From Paracoccaceae bacterium (lineage in GTDB: Bacteria > Pseudomonadota > Alphaproteobacteria > Rhodobacterales > Rhodobacteraceae), in the NCBI GenBank assembly GCA_026982255.1, contig JALSHL010000195.1:1-15251 (forward strand): a stretch of 15,251 nucleotides of DNA, given 5' to 3'. The translations under genes and the position numbers were made by a program. Shown one piece after another: positions 6,632-12,951 of the stretch; the first letter of the stretch is position 1, and every line of letters starts with the position of its first letter. Below the pieces are notes generated by a model. That model worked only from the letters and a program-made list of their open reading frames with translations. It did not search any database and was not told where the DNA came from.

Positions 6632-8195
6632 ACACCATCGCGAGGCCGGCCTCGTCCGCGGCGGCGATGACTTCGGCGTCGCGCATGGAGCCGCCCGGCT
6701 GGATGACGGCGGTGGCGCCGGCTTCGGCGGCCGTGATCAGACCGTCGGCGAAGGGGAAGAACGCGTCCGATGCCACGACGGAACCCTTGGTCGGGACCTC
6801 TGACAGGCCCAGAACCTCGGCCATGTCCTGCGCCTTGCGCGCCGCGATGCGGGTGGAGTCGACGCGGCTCATCTGGCCGGCACCGATGCCGACGGTGGCC
6901 CCGTCCTTCACATAGACGATGGCGTTCGATTTCACATGTTTCGCCACGCGCCATGCGAACATCAGGTCGGCGAGTTCGGCATCCGTCGGGGCGCGTTTGG
7001 TGACCACTTTCAGATCCTCCGGCGTCAGGTGGCCGTTGTCACGGTCCTGCACCAGATAGCCGCCCGTTACCTTGCGCCATGTGCGCCCGCCCTCGGTCAC
7101 ATCCGGCAGGCCGCCGGTGGTCAGGAGCCGCAGGTTCTTCTTCTTTGCAAAAATACTCATTGCCTCGTCGGTCACATCCGGTGCGATCACGACTTCTGTA
7201 AAGATTTTGGTGATCTCCGCGGCTGTGGCCCCGTCCAGCGTCTGGTTCAGTGCGATAATCCCGCCGAAGGGGGATACATTGTCGGTGTTGAAGGCGGCCT
7301 GATAAGCCTCGACCATGGTGGCGCCACGGGCCACGCCGCAGGGGTTGGCGTGTTTGATGATGGCGCAGGCGGGGCCTTCGGCTGGGTCGAATTCGGCCAC
7401 CAGTTCAAAGGCCGCGTCGGTGTCGTTGATGTTGTTGTAGGATAGCTCCTTGCCTTGATGCTGGGTGGCGGTCGCCACGCCCGGGCGGTCGGAGCCATCC
7501 ACATAGAACGCCGCCGACTGGTGCGGGTTTTCGCCATAGCGCAGGGTTTGTGCCAGCGTTCCGGCAATGGCGCGGCGGCGCGGCGCGGGGCGGTCTATCG
7601 CGTCGGCCATCCATGTAGACACCGCCGCGTCATAGGCCGCGGTGCGGGCATAGGCGATCTGCGCCAGTTTCTTGCGGAATTTTTCGCAGGTGCCGCCGTT
7701 GTGGTTGTCCAGCTCCTGAATGATGCCGTCGTAGTCCTCCACATCCACCACCACGGTGACGAAACCGTGGTTCTTGGCGGCCGCGCGGATCATGGCGGGG
7801 CCGCCGATGTCGATGTTCTCGATGCAGGTGTCATAGTCGGCACCAGCGGCGACCGTGGCCTCGAACGGATAGAGGTTCACCACCAGCAGGTCGATGCCGC
7901 CGATACCGTGTTCCTGCATGGCCGCAACATGGTCGGGGTTGTCGCGCAGGGCCAGCAGGCCGCCGTGGACCATCGGGTGCAGGGTTTTGACGCGGCCGTC
8001 CATCATTTCGGGGAAGTCGGTGATTTCCGAGACGTCCTTTACCGGCAGTCCCGCATCGCGGATGGCCTGCGCCGTGCCGCCGGTCGAGAGCAGCTCGACC
8101 CCGTGATCGTGGAGTTTCTGCGCCAGTTCGGTCAGGCCGGTCTTGTCCGAAACCGAAAGGAGGGCGCGTTTGACGGGGACGATATTGCTGGGCAT
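6603..8195 (-). CDS. purH: Bifunctional AICAR formyltransferase / IMP cyclohydrolase
   Basis: PurH catalyses the last two steps of purine synthesis: formylation of AICAR with 10-formyl-THF, then ring closure to IMP. The protein is 530 residues, the family norm. The N-terminal cyclohydrolase domain (about 1-200) has ALLSVSDKTGL, STGGT and MDGRVKTLHP with Lys70. The C-terminal transformylase domain contains IIKHANPCGVA with the catalytic Lys281-His282 pair. The C-terminus MVFTGMRHFRH is typical. I chose the ATG at 8195, preceded by GGAG at eight bases. The frame is open further upstream, but that would overlap the previous gene and add a non-conserved tail. It is last in the htpX-rsmB-heparinase-purH run, 25 bases after the heparinase-like gene. 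Its 3' end overlaps the convergent ligase gene by 29 bases, and no terminator is visible. Confidence 0.98.
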   Translation of the reverse strand: MPSNIVPVKRALLSVSDKTGLTELAQKLHDHGVELLSTGGTAQAIRDAGLPVKDVSEITDFPEMMDGRVKTLHPMVHGGLLALRDNPDHVAAMQEHGIGGIDLLVVNLYPFEATVAAGADYDTCIENIDIGGPAMIRAAAKNHGFVTVVVDVEDYDGIIQELDNHNGGTCEKFRKKLAQIAYARTAAYDAAVSTWMADAIDRPAPRRRAIAGTLAQTLRYGENPHQSAAFYVDGSDRPGVATATQHQGKELSYNNINDTDAAFELVAEFDPAEGPACAIIKHANPCGVARGATMVEAYQAAFNTDNVSPFGGIIALNQTLDGATAAEITKIFTEVVIAPDVTDEAMSIFAKKKNLRLLTTGGLPDVTEGGRTWRKVTGGYLVQDRDNGHLTPEDLKVVTKRAPTDAELADLMFAWRVAKHVKSNAIVYVKDGATVGIGAGQMSRVDSTRIAARKAQDMAEVLGLSEVPTKGSVVASDAFFPFADGLITAAEAGATAVIQPGGSMRDAEVIAAADEAGLAMVFTGMRHFRH

Positions 8196-8220
8196 GGGGC
8201 AGGCTCCGATTTGCGCGGGC

Positions 8221-9960
8221 CTAGGTCGAGGACTCCCGTTTCGCAACGGGGATGCGTTCGCCGTCTTTGACCCGCTTGAATATCCAGGTTATCTGCCCCG
8301 CATACTCCACAACGCGGGAAGATACCACAATCTGTTTGGTCGCACGCGGCTTTAATCGCCACTGGTCAAGGTAAACCGAGTTTTCCAGCGCCAATTCGCC
8401 ACCCTCATGCCGGAAAACCCACATTTCCTTGTTGGGGAGCAGCAGGGCGATGGCCTTTTCGTCCTCGGTCATTTGTGCGCGCACATCGGGATGCAGGTGG
8501 AAGCGGGCTTCGAACGGGGTGGTGCCTGCCCGGTCCACGATTGTGCGCTGGGCATCGGTTCTGGCTTCGACGGTATCCTGTCCGCGCAGTTCCTTGCCGT
8601 CGGGGCCGAGGAAAAGCCGCCGCTGGTGGATGACGCCGAAGCTGTCGGCATAGCCGTCATGCGAGGTCAGCAGCCAGGTTCCCTGCCGGTCGGTGCTGCG
8701 GGCACGGGTGACGGTTTGCGGGGTTTTAAGCAGGCGCTCGCCGAAGGTTTCGCTGACAAAGCCGGGTTTGTCGATGATCGAGGACGAACGGTTGCCGACA
8801 ACAACGGTATTGTGCGCGCCGGTGGCGCGGCTGACGTGTTCCCATTCCTCGCCAAAGGCGCGGCCGGCGCCGCAATTGACGATGACCGGCTGGCGCGAGG
8901 AGGACATCTCGAAGGCCAGCGTGCTGGCATGTCCGTGGGCCGAGGCCGACAGCACCGGCGGTTTGGCGCAATCGACGATCAGGGTGATGCGGGCGGCGGT
9001 CATGCGTTCAAAGCCCATGGCCAGTTCACCGGCGCGGCTGCCGCGGATGCGGCTATCGGACAGGACCTGATCCAGCCGCCCCTCGCGCCCGCGTCCGCCG
9101 CCGTGGAAACGGGTGAGCGTGCCGTCGCCAAGGCGCAGGGCGCGCAGCGTCGGGGCGATATGTTCCAGCGCCGCGACCAGTCGCGGATCGGGTGCAATAC
9201 CGGCGTCCTCCAATGTGCGGTAGACCCAGACGAACAGGGTGAACAGTTCCATCAGTTCTTCGGGGTTGCGGGTGGGGATTTCGCCGCGGGCATCGACGCT
9301 GCGGCTGCATTCCTGCCCGATTGCGGCGTTTATCCTGTCGAGTGTGGCTCTGCGTTCCGCGAAGGATACACCGGCATAGACCAGACCGGCCAGCGCCTCG
9401 ATTCGCTGGCGGCCGGTAGCCTCGTGTTTCCAGCTTTTGCCGAGGTAGTTCAGTTGCCGCGCCAGCGAGGAAAAAATCTGGCGGCGGGCGGTGGCATCGA
9501 GGTTGTGCAGCAGGAAGCGCGCGTGCGAGCATATCCGCAAAATCCGTCGTCCGGTCAGGGTTGCCGTCCAGCCCGGCCCCTTGCCGGTGCCGTAGCGCCG
9601 GATCCAGTCCAGCACCCATGCCTGTGCCAGCGCGCAGGATTCGGCGTCCCCCACGGCGGCCAGATCGTCGAGCCAGTTGAACCCGTGGGTTTCCGCCGTG
9701 AATTCCGGCGCGGGCGAGGTCACGGACCAGATCGAGCGGGTCGGCGCGGCGAGGCGTTCTCCGGCGTAATAGAAAATACCCTCTTTCAGTTCCTGCCCTG
9801 TGTCGAAAGAACCGAGCGAGCGGGGTTCGGGATAGTGGGCGAACGTTTCCGGCACCTTGCGCGGTCTGGCCCCGCGGGCCCGCAGCCGGTTCCACATGGC
9901 GGAATTGGCGCGGTCAAGGCGATAGAGAGCAGCGCGGATTTTCCAGAGGAATCGGGACAT
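8221..9960 (-). CDS. Heparinase II/III family protein
   Basis: This 579-residue protein has a helical N-terminal part (FNWLDDL at 94-100, typical of the alpha-toroid domain). Its C-terminal beta-rich domain belongs to the heparinase II/III-like family. The core of that domain is visible as HGHASTLAFEMS (His342, His344), then VNCGAG and AHNTVVVG (from 382), which match the family's HAHAD..SFEL and AHNT segments. Family members cleave uronic-acid polysaccharides by beta-elimination. However, this version sits beside purH in many alphaproteobacteria and its substrate is unknown to me. I see no signal peptide; the N-terminus MSRFLWKIRAALYRL is basic-amphipathic, so it may be cytoplasmic or membrane-associated. 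Start: ATG at 9960 with a weak site (CAGG). The gap to rsmB is 60 bases and contains a probable promoter. Confidence 0.9.
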   Translation of the reverse strand: MSRFLWKIRAALYRLDRANSAMWNRLRARGARPRKVPETFAHYPEPRSLGSFDTGQELKEGIFYYAGERLAAPTRSIWSVTSPAPEFTAETHGFNWLDDLAAVGDAESCALAQAWVLDWIRRYGTGKGPGWTATLTGRRILRICSHARFLLHNLDATARRQIFSSLARQLNYLGKSWKHEATGRQRIEALAGLVYAGVSFAERRATLDRINAAIGQECSRSVDARGEIPTRNPEELMELFTLFVWVYRTLEDAGIAPDPRLVAALEHIAPTLRALRLGDGTLTRFHGGGRGREGRLDQVLSDSRIRGSRAGELAMGFERMTAARITLIVDCAKPPVLSASAHGHASTLAFEMSSSRQPVIVNCGAGRAFGEEWEHVSRATGAHNTVVVGNRSSSIIDKPGFVSETFGERLLKTPQTVTRARSTDRQGTWLLTSHDGYADSFGVIHQRRLFLGPDGKELRGQDTVEARTDAQRTIVDRAGTTPFEARFHLHPDVRAQMTEDEKAIALLLPNKEMWVFRHEGGELALENSVYLDQWRLKPRATKQIVVSSRVVEYAGQITWIFKRVKDGERIPVAKRESST

Positions 9961-9986
9961 GTGCGGGGCCTGATAGTTACGCTGCG

Positions 9987-10016
9987 AATATACGCCCGCC
10001 AGATGGCGAATGTCAC
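9987..10016 (-). promoter_or_regulatory. Putative internal promoter with palindrome, upstream of heparinase-like gene
   Basis: On the minus strand GTGACA (10016-10011) is followed after 18 bases by TATATT (9992-9987). Each hexamer matches five of six consensus bases. Transcription would start near 9980, about 20 bases before the ATG. The spacer carries the near-perfect palindrome CGCCA-GA-TGGCG (9997-10008), which could be an operator. Such a promoter would let the heparinase-like gene and purH be expressed apart from htpX and rsmB. Confidence 0.45.
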
Positions 10017-10020
10017 GCGC

Positions 10021-11295
10021 TTAGGGCTTTTCGATCACCGCGGCGTAAAACCCGTCCATGCCGCCGCGGTCGCCCCAGAAGTCGGGCCGCAAGCGCATCC
10101 CGCCGAAGCTGTCCACCCAACCGTCGGGCAGGCCGGTCACAGGGATTTGTTTTGCTTCGCTGTGGCGTTCCAGAAACTTCGCCATCTGGCCCTCGCCCTC
10201 GGCAGGCAGCAGCGAGCAGGTGCAATAGACCATGCGTCCGCCCGGTTTCAGCCAGCCATAGGCGCGGGCCAGCAGTTTTGCCTGTAACCCGAGCAGTTTT
10301 TTCATCTCGCCGGATTTGGCAAAGGGCAGGTCGGGGTGGCGGCGGATGGTGCCGGTGGCCGAACAGGGGGCATCCAGAAGGATGGCGTCGAAGGGCTTTG
10401 CCGGATCCCAGCGCACGGCGTCGGCGGTAATGATTTCGGCCGTCAGTCCGGTGCGGGTCAGGTTCTCGCGCACCCGTTTCAGGCGCTCCTTGGAGACATC
10501 GACGGCGGTAACATCCGCTCCGCCTGCCGCCAGTTGCATGGTTTTGCCGCCCGGTGCGGCGCAGAGGTCCAGCACCCGCCGGCCGGACAGATCGCCCAGC
10601 AGCGTAACCGGAATCGCGGCGGAGGCATCCTGCACCCACCAGTCGCCGGAGTCGTATCCCTGCATGGTCGAGACCTGCGCCGGTTTATGCAGGCGCAGGC
10701 TGCCGGTCGGCAGAACCTCGGCGTCCAGCGCTTTGGCCAGTTCTTCGGCTTCGGATTTGTCCTTCAAGGTCAGGTCCAGCGGCGCGCCCTTGGCGTGCGC
10801 CGCCTCGATCCCGCGCAGGGCGTCTTTGCCAAAGGCCCGCTCGACGGGGGTGGCGATCCATGTGGGCAGGCGTTGCGGGTCGAGGTCGGCCCAGATTTCC
10901 GGCCCGTGTTCGGCAACGCGCCGTGCCACCGCATTGGTCAGCCCTGCCATATGGGCGGTTTTGCGGCTGGCCCGCACCTGCCGCACCGCCGCATCCACCG
11001 CCGCATGCGGGGCAATACCGTCCACCAGCAGCTCGCAGGCCGCCAGACGCAGGGCGTTGCGGACCTTCAGGGGGGGCGATTTTTGCAAGAACTGGTCCAG
11101 CACGATGTCGATGGGTTCAAGGTGGCGCAGGGTTTCGCTGGCCAGTGACTGCGCCCGCGCCTTGCCGCCGGGCGGCAGGTCGCGCAAGGGGCTGTCCTTG
11201 CCGTTCACCAGTTCCGACAGCATTTTGCCGTCTTGCAATACACCGTGCAGAAGCTGCGCGGCCGCCAGACGCGGGGCCAGTCCGGGCGCGCTCAC
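10021..11295 (-). CDS. rsmB: 16S rRNA (cytosine(967)-C5)-methyltransferase
   Basis: RsmB methylates C967 of 16S rRNA using S-adenosylmethionine. The 424-residue protein has an N-terminal NusB-like RNA-binding domain (about 1-130) and a C-terminal NOL1/NOP2/Sun methyltransferase domain. The SAM-binding motif LDLCAAPGGKT is present. The two cysteines needed for the covalent mechanism are Cys311 in DAPCSATGTIRRHPD and Cys360 in YCTCSLLP. Their 49-residue spacing is close to that of the E. coli enzyme. The start is GTG at 11295, overlapping the htpX stop as GTGA, which suggests translational coupling. A related RsmF or other Sun-family paralogue is less likely, given the NusB-like N-terminus and length. 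Confidence 0.93.
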   Translation of the reverse strand: MSAPGLAPRLAAAQLLHGVLQDGKMLSELVNGKDSPLRDLPPGGKARAQSLASETLRHLEPIDIVLDQFLQKSPPLKVRNALRLAACELLVDGIAPHAAVDAAVRQVRASRKTAHMAGLTNAVARRVAEHGPEIWADLDPQRLPTWIATPVERAFGKDALRGIEAAHAKGAPLDLTLKDKSEAEELAKALDAEVLPTGSLRLHKPAQVSTMQGYDSGDWWVQDASAAIPVTLLGDLSGRRVLDLCAAPGGKTMQLAAGGADVTAVDVSKERLKRVRENLTRTGLTAEIITADAVRWDPAKPFDAILLDAPCSATGTIRRHPDLPFAKSGEMKKLLGLQAKLLARAYGWLKPGGRMVYCTCSLLPAEGEGQMAKFLERHSEAKQIPVTGLPDGWVDSFGGMRLRPDFWGDRGGMDGFYAAVIEKP

Positions 11296-12215
11296 GTCCA
11301 GGGGCCTTTGCGGCCACGACCGGCGCGCGGGATCGAGCTTTGCCGTTCCACCGCGCGGGTCGGGCGGACGTAGGTGCCGCTGCGGGCCATGTCTTCGAGC
11401 GCCTTGATGCGGTTCTCGACATTCGGGTGGGTGGAAAACAGGTTATCCATGCGGGCTCCGGACAGCGGGTTTACAATGAACAGCGAGGCAGAGGCGGGGT
11501 TGCGCTCGGCCGCAGGCATCTCTACCTGCTGCGCTCCGATAGATATCTTTCTGAGCGCCGAGGCAAGCCCTAACGGGTTTTTGCTGATCTCCGCCCCCAG
11601 CCGGTCGGCGGAATATTCGCGTGTGCGCGAGATCATCATCTGGATCATCATCGCGGCAAAGGGGGCCAGAAAAGCCGCCAGCAGCACGCCGACAATGCCC
11701 GCCCCGTTCCGGTTGCGCCCGCCGCCGAACCACATGCCGAATTGCGCAAGCATGGATACCGCCCCCGCCACCGTCGCCGCAATCGTCATGGTCAGCGTAT
11801 CGCGGTTTTTGATATGCGCCAGCTCGTGCGCCAGCACGCCGGCCAGTTCCTCGCGGTCCAGCAGTTGCAGGATGCCGGTCGTCATGGCCACTGCCGCGTT
11901 CTGCGGATTGCGGCCGGTGGCAAAGGCGTTGGGCTGCGGCTGGTTGATGATATAGACCTTCGGCATCGGCAGGTCGGCCTCGCGCGCCAGTTTCTCTACC
12001 ATATTGTAGATATCCGGCATGGCGGCGCGGGTTACCGGCTCGGCCGCATACATTTTCAGCACCATCTTGTCGGAATTCCAGTAGGCAATCGCATTGGTGC
12101 CGAGCGCAAACAGGAAGGCGATTGTCACACCGGTTGTGCCGCCGATCAGATACCCCGCCCCCATCAGCACCGCGGTCAGTGCCGACAGCAACAACATGGT
12201 CTTGAAGAAATTCAT
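11292..12215 (-). CDS. htpX: Membrane zinc metalloprotease HtpX
   Basis: HtpX is an M48-family zinc endopeptidase of the inner membrane that degrades damaged membrane proteins together with FtsH. The protein is 307 residues. Two hydrophobic helices lie near the N-terminus (about 7-24 and 30-48) and two more at about 142-160 and 173-195. The zinc motif HELAH is at 130-134 and the third ligand is Glu200 in REYSADRLGA; STHPN lies further on. I chose the ATG at 12215 (MNFFKTMLLL), preceded by AGAGG at seven bases. The open frame extends 12 codons further, but the added residues are not family-like. It is the first gene of the minus-strand run, overlaps rsmB by four bases, and diverges from the DUF1674 gene across 45 bases. 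HtpX genes are often stress-induced; no clear heat-shock promoter is visible. Confidence 0.97.
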   Translation of the reverse strand: MNFFKTMLLLSALTAVLMGAGYLIGGTTGVTIAFLFALGTNAIAYWNSDKMVLKMYAAEPVTRAAMPDIYNMVEKLAREADLPMPKVYIINQPQPNAFATGRNPQNAAVAMTTGILQLLDREELAGVLAHELAHIKNRDTLTMTIAATVAGAVSMLAQFGMWFGGGRNRNGAGIVGVLLAAFLAPFAAMMIQMMISRTREYSADRLGAEISKNPLGLASALRKISIGAQQVEMPAAERNPASASLFIVNPLSGARMDNLFSTHPNVENRIKALEDMARSGTYVRPTRAVERQSSIPRAGRGRKGPWT

Positions 12216-12226
12216 GGCTCTACCTC

Positions 12227-12254
12227 TTGCGAAAGCTCCGTTCGTGGGCATATT
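12227..12254 (+). promoter_or_regulatory. Putative promoter of the DUF1674 gene (leaderless)
   Basis: TTGCGA (12227-12232), a 16-base spacer and CATATT (12249-12254) match the -35 and -10 consensus at four of six positions each. The expected transcription start, about seven bases past the -10 box, is 12261, which is the A of the ATG. No ribosome binding site lies upstream of that ATG. The -35 end lies inside the htpX 5' untranslated region, so the two divergent promoters would be very close. Confidence 0.35.
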
Positions 12255-12260
12255 GGATAT

Positions 12261-12449
12261 ATGTCACGGAACCCTTCAGAAAAAGAGGCCAGACAGGCCG
12301 AAATCGCCAAACGCGCCTTGCAGGAGGCCGCCGAACGGCGCGCCAAGGTCAGGCCGCTGGAGCTGCCCGAGGAGCTGGGGGGGCGCGACGGGCCGGAACC
12401 GGTGCGCTTCGGGGACTGGGAAAAAAAGGGCATAGCCAGCGACTTTTAA
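12261..12449 (+). CDS. DUF1674 / SdhAF4-like succinate dehydrogenase assembly protein
   Basis: This small protein of 62 residues is highly charged: a helical Glu/Lys/Ala-rich first half, then the family hallmark RFGDWEKKGIASDF at residues 49-62. That C-terminus defines DUF1674, the bacterial family related to mitochondrial SDHAF4. SDHAF4 binds the flavinylated subunit of succinate dehydrogenase and aids its assembly; the same role here is inferred by homology. No signal peptide or membrane helix is present. The ATG at 12261 gives MSRNPSEKEARQ and has no Shine-Dalgarno sequence, while the predicted promoter places the mRNA 5' end at the ATG itself. No sdh genes are nearby. It diverges from htpX and is followed by the PAS gene after 64 bases. 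Confidence 0.88.
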   Translation: MSRNPSEKEARQAEIAKRALQEAAERRAKVRPLELPEELGGRDGPEPVRFGDWEKKGIASDF

Positions 12450-12457
12450 CGAATTTT

Positions 12458-12472
12458 CTAACCTTTCCTTAG
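12458..12472 (+). promoter_or_regulatory. CtrA-like palindrome CTAA-N7-TTAG upstream of the PAS gene
   Basis: The 64-base gap between the DUF1674 and PAS genes contains CTAA, seven bases, then TTAG. This keeps the spacing and six of eight bases of the CtrA box TTAA-N7-TTAA and is palindromic. A TTAAC half-site (12446-12450) lies just upstream, spanning the DUF1674 stop. CtrA controls motility and cell-cycle genes in alphaproteobacteria. In such a short AT-rich stretch a chance match is quite possible. No clear -10 or -35 box was found in this gap. Confidence 0.2.
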
Positions 12473-12513
12473 CGAATCGCTGCCACGGTGGCCGCGAGCG
12501 AAGGGGGAAAGGC

Positions 12514-12951
12514 ATGGGAAAAATGTTTTCAACCGGACAGGATCGCGGGCAGGCCAACCGTATCGAGCGACGCGGGCTGATGGATGCGCTGGATGCGTCG
12601 CAGGCACTGGTCTGGTTCGACGCGACGGGCATGGTGATCGATGCCAACGGGAATGCGCTGGCGATGTTCGGATTCAGCGAGGCGGAAATCCTGAAACAGG
12701 ACTATTTCACGCTGTGCCGGCGCGATGCGCAGCCGAGCATGGCCGACAAGCGTGAATGGCACCGGATCGCGGCGGGCGAGATGTTCCACACCGAGCGCAG
12801 TTTCTGGGGCAAGGACGGGCAGGAGGTCTGGGCCTCGGTCAGTTTTGCCGCCATTCGTAACGATTCCGGCAAAACCCGTCGGGTTGTGGCGATATTTATC
12901 GACCTGAACCGGTTCGCGTGGAAGCCCAACGATGTGCGGCGCGTGATTTAA
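12514..12951 (+). CDS. Stand-alone PAS domain protein
   Basis: This 145-residue protein consists almost wholly of one PAS fold with a PAC-like end. ALVWFDATGMVIDANGNALA (31-50) is the typical first strand and helix, followed by FGFSEAEILKQDYF, then FHTERSFWGKDGQEVWASVSFAAI and the final strand RRVVAIFIDLN. There is no kinase, GGDEF, HTH or methyl-accepting domain, and no membrane segment. It could sense a small ligand or redox state and pass the signal by protein contact, like the PAS modules of chemotaxis receptors. The start ATG at 12514 has AAGGGGG (12501-12507) six bases before it; ATG at 12523 is a less likely alternative. Its TAA stop shares TTAA with the polA stop on the other strand. 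Ligand and partner are unknown. Confidence 0.87.
   Translation: MGKMFSTGQDRGQANRIERRGLMDALDASQALVWFDATGMVIDANGNALAMFGFSEAEILKQDYFTLCRRDAQPSMADKREWHRIAAGEMFHTERSFWGKDGQEVWASVSFAAIRNDSGKTRRVVAIFIDLNRFAWKPNDVRRVI

Noticed and set aside
8196..8246. N-terminal extension of PurH by 17 residues
   Set aside because: It would run into the heparinase-like coding region and has no family similarity. The ATG at 8195 with GGAG upstream gives the normal length.
8407..10287. 626-codon open frame on the plus strand, antisense to the heparinase-like gene and the end of rsmB
   Set aside because: The opposite strand carries clear protein families. This frame is Gly/Ala/Arg-rich with no family motif and no ribosome site.
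12421..12427. Run of seven A residues in the DUF1674 gene as a possible frameshift site
   Set aside because: The zero frame reads straight through to the conserved RFGDWEKKGIASDF end. A shift would destroy the family signature, and no stimulatory structure follows.
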